A stretch of DNA of 64,000 nt from CAVXDY01 sp963721335 (GTDB taxonomy: Bacteria > Actinomycetota > Thermoleophilia > Miltoncostaeales > Miltoncostaeaceae): the NCBI GenBank assembly GCA_963721335.1, contig CAVRIV010000002.1:248001-312000 (forward strand), given 5' to 3'. The notes beneath the pieces were generated by a model. It saw only the letters and a list, made by a program, of their open reading frames with translations, was not told where the DNA came from and searched no databases. This document shows, piece after piece, positions 16,670-25,551 of the stretch. The position numbers and the translations under genes were made by a program. Within the stretch, counting starts at the first letter, position 1. The number at the start of each line of letters is the position of its first letter.

Positions 16670-17851
16670 TCAGCGCAGCAGGCCCCGCACCGCGCGCAGT
16701 CGCCGCTGAACCCCGGGCGGCGCGCGGCGCGCGGTCCGTCGTGCCAGCCGGTCGAGCCGCCGGGGCACGAGCTGCGCCTCCCGCAGTGGCCGGTCCCGGC
16801 CTCCGGGCAGCACCAGCGCGGAGGCGATCGGCTCGTCCGCGTCGGCCAGGCGGCGCTTGTACGACATCGCACCACCGCCGAGGTCGAGGCGCCGGTCGCC
16901 CATCGCGCAGGCATGCTCGATCGCGTAGACGAGGGTCTCGAAACCCGGTCGAAGGCGTGACCAGCGCCGGTCGTAACCGCCGTTCCAGTAGGCCAGCTCC
17001 CCGCCGGCCCCCAGCAGCAACTGCACGCTCAGAGGGGTTCCGTCCGCCTCGAGCACCCAGATCCGCATCCGGTCGCGGGGGACGAGATCCCGCGCCGCCT
17101 GGCGCACCATCTCACCCACCCCACCGCCGCGCGGGCGGTTCCAGGGCGGGATGCTCCAGCGCTCAGCGGTCAGCCGGACGAACGCCCCGACGGCCGCGTC
17201 GATCTCCTCCGGCCCCTCGGCCAGCCGGGCCACGGCGCCGTGCTCCTCCAGCCGCCGCCGGGCCTGGGTCCGCTGGCTGCGGAAGTTGCGCGTGCGGCTC
17301 GCCAGCCACTCCTCCCAGGTCCGGCCGTCGAGCCGCACGACGGGCGCCCCGGTGGTCGCGCGCTCGACGACGGCCGACCCCCGCCCCACGGCCAGGAGGT
17401 CGGGCCATGCGGACCCCGCGTCGGCGCGGTCGAGCGCGAGTGCCCCGGGCGCGCCCGGGAGCCGCCGCAGCGCGGCGGTGACGGCGCGCGCGACGGTCGC
17501 CTCGCGACCCGGGAGCGCCAGCGGCTCCACCCGGTGGCCCGTGCCGAGCAGCCGCGCGACGCGAAGACCGGTCGCCAGGCGGTCCTGATGCCACGCGGCG
17601 ATGCCGATCACCTCGCCGTCCTCGCGCACGACCACGACGCGCAGACGGCTGTCCTCCGGGGCGGCGTGGCGCCACCAGGCGAGCATCCACGCCGGCGCCG
17701 AGTACGGCTGGCGGCGCAGCACGGCGAGTCGGTCCCACGCGTCGAGGTAGGGCTCGAGCATCGATACGTCGTCGATCACGAGAGCGTTGACCCTCGATGA
17801 GGTCGTGCTCGCGACGCGTATGGCGCTGCCGCTCAGGATCGCCGCCCCCAA
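16670..17851 (-). CDS. BioF2/CelD-like GNAT acyltransferase, copy 2
   Basis: A protein of up to 393 residues, closely related to the product of 59838-60965: YSAPAWMLAWWRHA, LLGTGHRVEPLA, YWNGGYD and GDRRLDLGGGA are shared. Alignment with that paralog suggests the real N-terminus is near residue 20-26 (a GTG encodes the valine of LVIDD); the extra residues from ATG 17851 look unrelated. It is convergent with copy 1, with ten bases between stops. GNAT-fold acyl transfer is expected, but the acceptor is not known. Confidence 0.8.
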   Translation of the reverse strand: MGAAILSGSAIRVASTTSSRVNALVIDDVSMLEPYLDAWDRLAVLRRQPYSAPAWMLAWWRHAAPEDSRLRVVVVREDGEVIGIAAWHQDRLATGLRVARLLGTGHRVEPLALPGREATVARAVTAALRRLPGAPGALALDRADAGSAWPDLLAVGRGSAVVERATTGAPVVRLDGRTWEEWLASRTRNFRSQRTQARRRLEEHGAVARLAEGPEEIDAAVGAFVRLTAERWSIPPWNRPRGGGVGEMVRQAARDLVPRDRMRIWVLEADGTPLSVQLLLGAGGELAYWNGGYDRRWSRLRPGFETLVYAIEHACAMGDRRLDLGGGAMSYKRRLADADEPIASALVLPGGRDRPLREAQLVPRRLDRLARRTARRAPPGVQRRLRAVRGLLR

Positions 17852-17954
17852 CGCGCTGTGCCGGACGCCACCCCGCGGCCGACGCTACCAGCATCCTCCG
17901 GCGCCGGTCACGCGCGGTCGTCCCAGCAAAACGACGACATTCGCCGGGGACGAC

Positions 17955-19985
17955 TCACATTCGCCGGGGGCCACCACGGGTGTCGGGATGCCGGCGTTCC
18001 GGACCGGTGCCGGTCCCGGGGCCGTCGCGTCCCGGGCCCGTGCTGCGGGCGCGCACGGTCTCGCACAGGACCTCCACGACCTGCGCGTCGAACTGGGTGC
18101 CCGCGCAGCGGCGCAGCTCCTCCAGGGCCAGCTCGTCCGAGACCGGGCGGCGATAGGGCCGCTCGCCCGAGGTCATCGCCTCGAAGGCGTCGCAGGCGAA
18201 GATGATGCGGGCGCCGAGCGGGATCTGCTCCCCGGCCAGGCCGTCGGGGTAGCCCGCGCCGTCCCAGCGCTCGTGGCTCGCCCGCACCAGTCGCGCCTCG
18301 GGCGCCAGCGATGGCGCGGCCAGGAGGATGCGCGCTCCGATCAGGGTGTGGCGGCGGACGAAGGTCATCTCCTCCTCGTCGAGCGGGCCGGGCTTGGTCA
18401 GGATCGACTCGGGGATGGCCACCTTGCCCACGTCGTGCAGGCCGGCCGCGCGGATCAGCTGGCCCAGGGGGACGTGGTCGAGGCCGAGGCGCTGCCCCAC
18501 GCCCTCGGCGAGCGCCGTCACGCCCTGGAGGTGCTCCCCGAGCTCCGCGGAGCGCTCCAGCAGCACCCGCATCAGCACATCGGAGCTCTGGCGGCCGGCC
18601 GAGGCTCGCCCGCGGGCCTTCTGCTGGTACATCCGCTGGTCGGCCAGGACCATGGCCTCCTCCGGGCCGGACGCGTCCCGGGGCAGCAGAACCGCTCCGT
18701 GCGCGCTCGAGATGGCGAAGCCCTCGCCCTCCTCGCTCAGCGCCGTCAGGCTCGCGGCGAGCAGGGGGTCGAGGCCCTCCGGGCCGAGCGGGGCCACGGC
18801 GCAGAACTCGTCGCCGCCGAGGCGATAGGCCTCTCCGCCGGGGAGCGCCGCCGCGAGGCGCCCGCCGAGCCGGGCCAGGAGAGCATCGCCGGCCGGGTGT
18901 CCGAAGCTGTCGTTGTAGCCCTTGAAGCCGTCGAGGTCGAACATGACGAAGCCGAGGGGCGCCTCGGGGGTGGCCTCGGCGGCGGCGGCGGGGAAGTCGG
19001 TCCGCAGCTTGCGCCGGTTGCCCAGGCCGGTGAGGCCGTCGGTGTTGGCCTCGTGGCGCAGCTCGTCGTGTGCGGCCTCCCTCTCGCGCCGGCGGCCCGC
19101 GGCCTGCACGAACAGCAGCGCGACGAGCGCGGTCAGGATCAGCCCGCCGCTGAGGATCGCCGCGAGCTGCACCCAGCGCGTGCCTCCGTCCGGCAGGCCC
19201 ACCCGCACCGTCCAGGAACGCCCGCCCAGCGTGATGCTCTCGGCGGCCGACGCCCCGGCCTGACCCTCGGACCGGAAGACCGTCTCACCCGCGTCCGTGA
19301 CCTCGAGGCGCGCGTCCGCCGGCAGGAGACTCAGGATCGGGGCGGCGAGCCGATCGTAACGCCAGGCCCCGCCCGTGAAGCCGCGCAGGGCGGCCCGCCG
19401 CTCGGCGACGGTCCGAAGCGGAGCGCCCGTTCGATAGACCGCCGCCACCAGCACCGTGCCGCGGTCCGCCTGAGTCGCTCCCATCTGAATCGGGGCGCTC
19501 ATCGCCAGCCGGCCGCTGTCCCGGGCGGCGGCAAAGGCGCCGGGCGTACCGCCGTCCACCCCCACGTCGAGACCGAGCGCCCTCTTGTTCTCGGGCGTGT
19601 CCGGCTCGAGGAAGCGCAGCGGGAAGTACTCCGCGCGGTCCTCCGCGGGACGGTAGCTCCGGTTGGGACCACGGTCGGTGATGGGGATGCCGCTGGAGCG
19701 CTCGAAGCGCTGACGGCCGGCGGCCGGCACGCGCGGCGTCCAGTTGAGCCCGAGGAGGCTCGAGCGGCGGAGCTGGATCGCCGCGAAGCGCGAGAACTCG
19801 TTCTTCTCGACCTCGTTCGACGCCGCGAACAGCCCCCTCACGCCCACCAGGGCGGCGCCCGTCTGGGCGACCTGGTCGTCGAACTCCCGCGTCGCCCGTT
19901 GCGCCCACCCCTGCCGGGCGTCGCTCTCGCGCTCGCTCTGGTAGTGCCACATGCCGACGGCGATGACCGCGGTGAGGGCGAGCAT
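17955..19985 (-). CDS. CHASE-GGDEF-HD-GYP c-di-GMP enzyme
   Basis: From ATG 19985 the 676-residue product has an N-terminal membrane helix (1-15), a periplasmic/extracytoplasmic CHASE sensor (about 30-225; YFPLRFLEPDTPENKRALGLD), a second helix (about 258-280), a GGDEF domain with intact RLGGDEF near 385, and an HD-GYP domain with HDVGK, HTLIGARIL, HERWDGAGYPDGL. It should both make and degrade c-di-GMP in response to an external ligand. An upstream GTG at 20058 in another frame, followed by plausible N-terminal sequence, suggests the true start is there and that a one-base indel lies near 20027. Confidence 0.88.
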   Translation of the reverse strand: MLALTAVIAVGMWHYQSERESDARQGWAQRATREFDDQVAQTGAALVGVRGLFAASNEVEKNEFSRFAAIQLRRSSLLGLNWTPRVPAAGRQRFERSSGIPITDRGPNRSYRPAEDRAEYFPLRFLEPDTPENKRALGLDVGVDGGTPGAFAAARDSGRLAMSAPIQMGATQADRGTVLVAAVYRTGAPLRTVAERRAALRGFTGGAWRYDRLAAPILSLLPADARLEVTDAGETVFRSEGQAGASAAESITLGGRSWTVRVGLPDGGTRWVQLAAILSGGLILTALVALLFVQAAGRRREREAAHDELRHEANTDGLTGLGNRRKLRTDFPAAAAEATPEAPLGFVMFDLDGFKGYNDSFGHPAGDALLARLGGRLAAALPGGEAYRLGGDEFCAVAPLGPEGLDPLLAASLTALSEEGEGFAISSAHGAVLLPRDASGPEEAMVLADQRMYQQKARGRASAGRQSSDVLMRVLLERSAELGEHLQGVTALAEGVGQRLGLDHVPLGQLIRAAGLHDVGKVAIPESILTKPGPLDEEEMTFVRRHTLIGARILLAAPSLAPEARLVRASHERWDGAGYPDGLAGEQIPLGARIIFACDAFEAMTSGERPYRRPVSDELALEELRRCAGTQFDAQVVEVLCETVRARSTGPGRDGPGTGTGPERRHPDTRGGPRRM

Positions 19986-20104
19986 CCCCAGCAGGACCGA
20001 CGACCGGGAGCGATCCGAGTTGACGTCGTCCGGGGCGCGTCCTCGGTTTTGTCGTCACCGCTTCGGTATCGGCATCCCGCGGGCGCTAAACGAGCCGGGA
20101 GGCG

Positions 20105-21565
20105 CTATCCGGCGGCGGCGGCCCCCTCGCGGGCGAGCGCGGCGGCGCGGGCGCGGCGCGGCTGGATGGCGGCGGCGAGCCCGGCCCCGATGACGGCGGC
20201 GGCCGCGGCCAGCCAGAAGGCGACCACGAAGCCCGACTCGGCGGGAACGTCGGTGGAGCCCACGGTCATGGAGGCGAGCAGGGTCGCCCCGATCTGGGCG
20301 CCGATCACGCCGCCCACCGTGCGGACGACGGTGTTCATGCCGGTCGCGATGCCGGTCTCGGTGGGGCTGACCGCGTCCACGATCAGGCGCGGCATCGCCG
20401 CGAACGCCGCGGCCACACCGATCGAGCCGATCGCGAAGGTCACGATGATCTGCCAGGGCTCCGCGTGCCAGAGGGCCATCGCGGCGCAGCCGAGGGCGGT
20501 GATCAGGAGGCCCGCGATCAGCGCCGGACGGGAGCCGAAACGGCGTCCCAGCACGCCCGCCAGCGGCCCGGCGGGCAGCATCGCCAGCGCGCCCGGCAGC
20601 AGGTAGAGCGCCGCCATCGTGGTCGTGGCGCCGAGGCCGTAGCTCGCGAGGTGCTGGGCCGGCCCGGGCAGGTTGCTCGGCAGCTGGGAGAGGACCGGCG
20701 TGAGCGTGAAGGTCACGTACATGGTGAAGCCGGTCATGAGGGCGGCGAGGTTCGTGAAGAGCACGGGCCGCTGGGCCATGACGCGCATGTCCACCATCGG
20801 CTGGCGGATGCGCCGCTCGGCGGCCACCCAGACCACCAGGATCACCGCTCCGGCGCCGGCGAGCCCGAGGAACGCGGTCGACGACCAGCCCCAGTGCGGG
20901 CCCTCGGTGAGCGCCACCAGCACGGCGACGAGGCCCGCCGACAGCAGCGCCGCGCCCACCAGGTCGGGACGCGAGGGGCTGCGGTTGGGGGAGGGCGGCA
21001 CGAACCGCCAGACCAGCGCGAGGGCCGCGAGGCCCACCGTGGCGCCGACCACGAACAGCAGCCGCCACGAGGCGTGGTCGGCGATGAGGCCGGACATCAC
21101 GACACCCACGCCGCCGCCCACGCCGAGCATGGCCGAGACCAGGCCCATCCCCACGGGCACCCGCTCCGGCGGGAGCTCGTCGCGGAGGATCGAGAAGCCC
21201 AGCGGGTAGACCGCCCCGCCCACCCCCTGGATGGCCCGGAAGACGATCAGGGAGGTGATGTCCCAGGCGAAGATCGCGCCGATGGATCCGATCACGAACA
21301 CGATCAGCGTCACCCGCAGCAGGCGGTCCTTGCCGAACTGGTCGCCCAGGCGGCCCAGGAGCGGGGTGGCCACCGACGCGCTCAGCAGGTAGATGCTGAC
21401 GGTCCAGGTCGCCCAGGCGGTGGTGGTGTCGAGATCCGTCTCCAGCACGGGCAGCGCCGGTACCACGATGGCCTGCATCAGGGCGAACGACGCAGCCGCC
21501 GCGGCCGCGGCGAGCAGGATGCCGCGCTGCGAGGAGCGGGAGCGGGGGAGGGCTCGGGCGCTCAT
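20105..21565 (-). CDS. DHA2-family MFS drug exporter
   Basis: From ATG 21565 the 486-residue product shows fourteen membrane helices. LGRLGDQFGKDRLLR is the loop 2-3 motif A of the major facilitator superfamily and GVGGGVGVVMSGLIAD is the motif C of drug:H+ antiporters. The 14-helix layout places it in DHA2 (EmrB/QacA-like). It is divergent from a TetR repressor, a standard arrangement for inducible drug efflux. A minus-strand TATTAT (21577-21582) about five bases upstream of the probable transcript start would leave almost no leader. Drug range cannot be deduced. Confidence 0.88.
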   Translation of the reverse strand: MSARALPRSRSSQRGILLAAAAAAASFALMQAIVVPALPVLETDLDTTTAWATWTVSIYLLSASVATPLLGRLGDQFGKDRLLRVTLIVFVIGSIGAIFAWDITSLIVFRAIQGVGGAVYPLGFSILRDELPPERVPVGMGLVSAMLGVGGGVGVVMSGLIADHASWRLLFVVGATVGLAALALVWRFVPPSPNRSPSRPDLVGAALLSAGLVAVLVALTEGPHWGWSSTAFLGLAGAGAVILVVWVAAERRIRQPMVDMRVMAQRPVLFTNLAALMTGFTMYVTFTLTPVLSQLPSNLPGPAQHLASYGLGATTTMAALYLLPGALAMLPAGPLAGVLGRRFGSRPALIAGLLITALGCAAMALWHAEPWQIIVTFAIGSIGVAAAFAAMPRLIVDAVSPTETGIATGMNTVVRTVGGVIGAQIGATLLASMTVGSTDVPAESGFVVAFWLAAAAAVIGAGLAAAIQPRRARAAALAREGAAAAG

Positions 21566-21621
21566 GCCGAAGGACAATAATAAAACCACACGGTCAAGTA
21601 AATGGTTGGTACCCTCGCGCA

Positions 21622-22233
21622 ATGGGATCCAAGCCCGCGGCCGCCCAGGAGACGCCCACCGAGACCGCCCGCCGCGGCCGGCCCCGCTCGCTCGGCTACG
21701 ACGAGGCGATCCTGGACGCCACCCTGCGGCTGCTGGGCGAGCTGGGCTACGCGCGGATGTCGATGGACGGCATCGCCGCCGAGGCGGGCGTCAGCAAGCC
21801 CACGATCTACGCCCGCTACCGGGGGAAGGCCGACCTCGCCACCGCCGCCCTGCGGCACCTGCGCGAGACCGGGGCGCCCGCGCCGACCGGCGACCTGCGG
21901 GCCGACCTGGTCGCCCAGCTGCGCCAGCTGCGGGAGAACGTCGAGCGGCTCAGCCTGTCATCGCTGGTCGGCACCTGCCTCACCGAGCAGGCCCACAACC
22001 CGGAGCTGCTGGAGCTGTTCCGGGAGCGGACGGTCATTCCCCGCGTCGAGATCGCGCGCGACCTCCTGGCCGCGGCGCGCGACCGCGGGGAGCTCCACGC
22101 GGCCGCCGACATCGAGGCGGCCGCGGTGCTCCTCATGGGCGCGCTCCAGAGCCAGCGCCTCTACCGCGGCGACTACCCGGAGGGTTGGGAGGAGCGGATC
22201 GTGGACGCGGTGCTGGGCGGGATGCTCAGGTAG
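21622..22233 (+). CDS. TetR-family repressor
   Basis: A 203-residue regulator with an N-terminal helix-turn-helix (about 22-70; MDGIAAEAGVSKPTIYARY) and an all-helical C-terminal ligand domain of TetR_C type (LSSLVGTCLTEQAHNPEL). It lies 56 bases from the divergent DHA2 exporter gene, which it most likely represses, along with itself. The shared intergenic region contains AACCA (21584-21588) and TGGTT (21603-21607), an inverted repeat too short to call an operator on its own. Confidence 0.88.
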   Translation: MGSKPAAAQETPTETARRGRPRSLGYDEAILDATLRLLGELGYARMSMDGIAAEAGVSKPTIYARYRGKADLATAALRHLRETGAPAPTGDLRADLVAQLRQLRENVERLSLSSLVGTCLTEQAHNPELLELFRERTVIPRVEIARDLLAAARDRGELHAAADIEAAAVLLMGALQSQRLYRGDYPEGWEERIVDAVLGGMLR

Positions 22234-22237
22234 GGGC

Positions 22238-23155
22238 TCAGCCGCCGCGCCCGAGATCGGGGGGGAAGTGCCCCTCGAGCGCCGCGCGGTCCCAGCCCGC
22301 CAGGTCCGCGCAGGCCTCGTAGGTGCTCTGGAAGAAGGCGGCGATGGCCGCCGCGGGATCGCCGCTCGCTCGCGCGTCCTCGTAGAGCAGCACGAACTCG
22401 CCCAGGCCCGGCTCGAAGCGCGCCGCCGCCGGCTCCACCGACAGCCGCTCCTGCCCCTCGGGCGCCGGGATCATGTAGGCGTAGAGGATCGGGTGGGGGA
22501 ACGGGTCGGCCCCCGGCCAGAAGCCCACCGCGAAGTTCTCCTCGTCCTCGCCGTACTCCATGATGCGCCCGCCCTCGGCGGGGGGCGGGATCGAGCGCCC
22601 GGTGAAGCGGGTCTCGCTGAGGTCGAAGCCGCCCCAGTAGAAGTTCACCGGGCTGCTCTTGCCGTGGAAGGGCGTGCGGTAGCGCTCCATCACGCGGCTC
22701 ACGCCGAGCAGGATCCGCCAGTAGCGCGCGGCGTACTCCCCGTCGTAGGCCGCGTGCGTCTCGTCCTCCTCGAAGCGGATCGGGTCCGGCACCTCGGAGG
22801 GCAGCGTGTTGATCTCGACGTCCACCCCGAGCTCCCGCAGCGCGCCCATGAGCGCGGAGTGGAAGTCCGCCACGGAGCGGGGACGCAGCTCCACGACCCG
22901 CTCCGGGCCGTCGCTGTGGCGCACCACCACCCGGTGCGCGACGAAGTCGAACTGCACGTCGAAGCTCGCCTCGCCGTGGGGGATGGGGCCGGTGCCGAGC
23001 CCGCGGGCGGTGAGGCCGAAGGCCACCTCCCACCACTGGTTGAGGAAGGGGCACAGCTCCAGCTTCAGCTTGCCGACCACCTGCGTGAACATGTGGAGGG
23101 TCTCCCGCGTGTCCCGCCACGCGGCGTGGGGCAGCTCCGGCCACGGGTCGCTCAT
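22238..23155 (-). CDS. DUF5996 family protein
   Basis: A 305-residue soluble protein starting at ATG 23155, preceded by GGGAGGTGG. The frame is open 81 bases further upstream, but this Shine-Dalgarno decides the start. WPELPHAAWRDTRETLHMFTQ, FHGKSSPVNFYWGGFDL and FPHPILYAYMIPAP are typical of DUF5996 proteins, which are widespread in Actinobacteria and Proteobacteria and have no known function. It converges on the TetR gene with four bases between the stops. Confidence 0.8.
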   Translation of the reverse strand: MSDPWPELPHAAWRDTRETLHMFTQVVGKLKLELCPFLNQWWEVAFGLTARGLGTGPIPHGEASFDVQFDFVAHRVVVRHSDGPERVVELRPRSVADFHSALMGALRELGVDVEINTLPSEVPDPIRFEEDETHAAYDGEYAARYWRILLGVSRVMERYRTPFHGKSSPVNFYWGGFDLSETRFTGRSIPPPAEGGRIMEYGEDEENFAVGFWPGADPFPHPILYAYMIPAPEGQERLSVEPAAARFEPGLGEFVLLYEDARASGDPAAAIAAFFQSTYEACADLAGWDRAALEGHFPPDLGRGG

Positions 23156-23210
23156 CGATCCACCTCCCTCGTCTCCCACCACCGTAGCCGCGCTAGCGTA
23201 GGGCGCGACC

Positions 23211-23573
23211 GTGATGGCGCTCCTCAAGCCGCTCAACCTCGGCCTGATGTTCCTGCTCGAGCTGGCGGTCTACGCGGGTGCCGCAACCTGGGGCCTCTCG
23301 CTGGACGTCGCGCGGCCGGTGGCGACGGTCGCGGGCGTCGCTGCGGCGTCGGCCCTCGCGGTGGTGTGGGCGATCTTCGGCTCGCCGCGGGCGCGCGTGC
23401 CGCTGCGCGGCGGGGCGAGGGTCGCGCTCGAGATCCTGTGGTTCGGCTCCGGTGCGGTCGCGTGGGCGGCCGCGGGATGGCCGGAGGCGGCGATCGTGCT
23501 CGCGGCGCTCGCTCTGCTCAACGGCGGCCTGCGCGCCGCGTGGCGACAGCGCGCGCCCGCGCGCCCCGGCTGA
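23211..23573 (+). CDS. YrdB/DUF2568 family small membrane protein
   Basis: A protein of 119-120 residues with four hydrophobic segments. LKPLNLGLMFLLELAVYAG and the central FGSPRARVPL are the conserved features of the YrdB (DUF2568) family. Both GTG 23211 and ATG 23214 could be the start. Function is unknown. It is divergent from the DUF5996 gene with a 55-base gap. Confidence 0.75.
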   Translation: MMALLKPLNLGLMFLLELAVYAGAATWGLSLDVARPVATVAGVAAASALAVVWAIFGSPRARVPLRGGARVALEILWFGSGAVAWAAAGWPEAAIVLAALALLNGGLRAAWRQRAPARPG

Positions 23574-23580
23574 GTGAGCG

Positions 23581-23808
23581 TCAGGAGCGGGCTCGGCCCG
23601 TCCTGCGATCGCCCGAGCGCACGAGGGCGTGCACGAGCTCGGCCTTGGACATCTTCGAGCGGCCCTCGATGCCGGCGTCCGTCGCGTCCTCGTAGAGAGC
23701 GGCCCTCGATCTCCGCATGTCGATTCCGCCCTCGGTGAAGCCGCGCCGGCCGCCCGCTGCGGTCGATCGCTTCCGGGTGTCGGGTTTGTCGCGCGTGGAT
23801 CGCGGCAC
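23581..23808 (-). CDS. Small basic protein with Rho-N/SAP-like motif
   Basis: A 75-residue protein from GTG 23808, preceded by a very good Shine-Dalgarno (GAGGAGG, four bases spacing). The C-terminal half, LYEDATDAGIEGRSKMSKAEL, is the pattern found in Rho N-terminal-like and SAP-like small proteins, which may bind nucleic acid. The N-terminal half is Arg/Lys-rich and presumably disordered. No partner is evident. Confidence 0.65.
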   Translation of the reverse strand: MPRSTRDKPDTRKRSTAAGGRRGFTEGGIDMRRSRAALYEDATDAGIEGRSKMSKAELVHALVRSGDRRTGRARS

Positions 23809-23875
23809 GGTGCCTCCTCAGGGTCGTCCGTTTCCCTCCTGAGGTGGTTGCCACCGGGAGAGGGAGCCAAACCCC

Positions 23876-24734
23876 CTAGGAGATCGCCGCTCGGCGCAGG
23901 CCGGCCGCGCCGCGCAGGCGGCGGGGCCCGGTGATGGCGAAGACGATCGCGAAGAGGGCCGCGCCCACGATCACGATCATCGGCCCGGACTGGATGTCGA
24001 GCTGGTAGCTCAGGTTCATCCCCACGAACCCGCACACCGCCCCGATCACGGTGGCCAGCCAGAGCATGGTGCTGAAGGAGTTGGTGAGCATCCGGGCGAC
24101 GGTGGCGGGGATCACGAGCGTGGCGGCGATCAGGGTGACGCCGAGCACCTGCATCGTCGCGAGGATCGACGCGGCCAGGACCACCATGAGCAGCGCGTCC
24201 ACCACGGCCGTCTTCACCCCGGTGGCCTCGGCCACCTCGGGGTCGAAGGTCGAGAAGAGCAGCGCCCGGTAGCGAAGGAAGATGAACGCCGCGGCGACCG
24301 CGGTGATGCAGGAGATGACGATCACGTCCTCGCCGGCTCACCCCGAGGATGCTGCCGAAGAGGGCCGCATCGAAGTTGGCCCCGCGTCTCCCGAACACCG
24401 CGAAGAGCGCCAGCCCGATGGCGAACGAGGCGGTCGTGATCACCCCGATGGCCGCATCCGAGCCGATCACCCGCCGCCGTGTGACGCCCTGGATCATGAG
24501 GGCCGAGGCCACCCCCCAGGCGCCGGCGCCCAGCAGGAAGTTCACGCCGAGGAGGGCGCTGGCCGCGAACCCGCCGAAGATGGCGTGGGAGAGGCCGTGG
24601 CCGATGTAGCTCATGCCCTTCAGCACCACGTAGACGCCCACCATCCCGCACAGGGCCCCGGCGATCGTGGCGACCATGAGGCCGTTGCGGAAGAACTCGA
24701 ACTCGAAGGGTCGCAGGAGCTCGTAGAGCGTCAC
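23876..24734 (-). CDS. Zinc/manganese ABC transporter permease, one frame break
   Basis: The permease starts at GTG 24734, overlapping the ATPase stop (GTGA). YVVLKGMSYIGHGLSHAIFGG is the hallmark of the ABC-3 (ZnuB/MntB/TroC) family. The first frame is good to about 24340, then the conserved sequence continues in another frame (FLRYRALLFSTFDPEVAEATG, TLVIPATVARMLTNSF) to 23876. Restored, it has about 285 residues and eight to nine helices, normal for the family. Zn or Mn is the expected substrate. Confidence 0.82.
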
Positions 24735-25546
24735 GACACCGCCTCCCTGCGCAGGGGGGTCGAATGCGCGGGGTCGAGGCCGTGCGCGCCGTGGCTCCGG
24801 GGGTGTCCACGATCACGGTCATGCCGGCGTGCTGCAGCACCTCCATGCTCGCGCCGTAGGTGCGCTCGAGGATCTCCTCGGTGAGCACCTCCCTGGCCGG
24901 TCCGGCCCCGATCACCTCGCGGTTGAGGCAGACGAGGTGCGGCAGGTGCGCGGCGATGCCGTTGAGGTCGTGGGTGGTGAGGAGGATCGCGACGCCGGTC
25001 GCGTTGAGCTCGCCGAGCAGGTGCAGCACCTCGTGCCGCAGGCGCACGTCGACGCCGGAGGTGGGCTCGTCGAGCAGCAGCAGCTCGGGCCGGCCGAGGA
25101 GCGCCCGCGCGATGAACACGCGCTGCTGCTGGCCGCCCGAGAGCTCGCGGATGTGCCGCCCGCCGAGCTCCTCGATGACCGAGCCGCGCGAGCACCGCGG
25201 CCACCTCGTGCCGCTCGGCACGGCTGGCCCAGGGCAGCAGCCGCCCGCCGACGCGGGACATCAGGACGCACTCGGTCGACCGTGACCGGGAAGTTCCAGT
25301 TGACCGTCTCGACCTGGGGCACGTAGGCCATCCGCAGCCCGGCGGCGCCGCTGGATCGTGCCCTGCCGACGGGCTGGAGGGTCCCGAGCATCGCGCGCAG
25401 CAGCGACGTCTTGCCGGAGCCCGACGGACCGACCACGCCGATGAAGCTGGCCGGCCGCGATGCTCGAGATCCACGCCGGCCAGCACGGGCTGCGAGCCAT
25501 AGCGGCAGGTGACGGCGTCGAGCCGGACGAGGCCGGCGCCGGTCAT
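24731..25546 (-). CDS. Zinc/manganese ABC transporter ATPase, about four frame breaks
   Basis: The protein begins at ATG 25546 (MTGAGLVRLDAVTCRYG), and recognisable sequence hops between frames near 25457, 25272, 25192 and 24800. Joined, it shows Walker A GPSGSGKTS, a Q-loop in VPQVETVNWNFPVTV, the ABC signature ELSGGQQQRVFIARAL, Walker B LLLLDEPTSGVD and the switch His in LLTTHDLNGI. The TVNWNFPVTV stretch is typical of ZnuC/MntB-type ATPases. About 270 residues once restored. The stop at 24731 overlaps the permease start. The number of breaks fits sequence errors better than decay, since every motif is intact. Confidence 0.8.
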   Translation of the reverse strand: MTGAGLVRLDAVTCRYGSQPVLAGVDLEHRGRPASSAWSVRRAPARRRCCARCSGPSSPSAGHDPAAPPGCGWPTCPRSRRSTGTSRSRSTECVLMSRVGGRLLPWASRAERHEVAAVLARLGHRGARRAAHPRALGRPAAARVHRAGAPRPARAAAARRAHLRRRRAPAARGAAPARRAQRDRRRDPPHHPRPQRHRRAPAAPRLPQPRGDRGRTGQGGAHRGDPRAHLRREHGGAAARRHDRDRGHPRSHGAHGLDPAHSTPLRREAVS

Positions 25547-25551
25547 CGGGG

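Noticed and set aside
21584..21607. AACCA...TGGTT as TetR operator
   Set aside because: Only five paired bases with a 14-base spacer; such repeats arise by chance. Left as a remark in the TetR entry.
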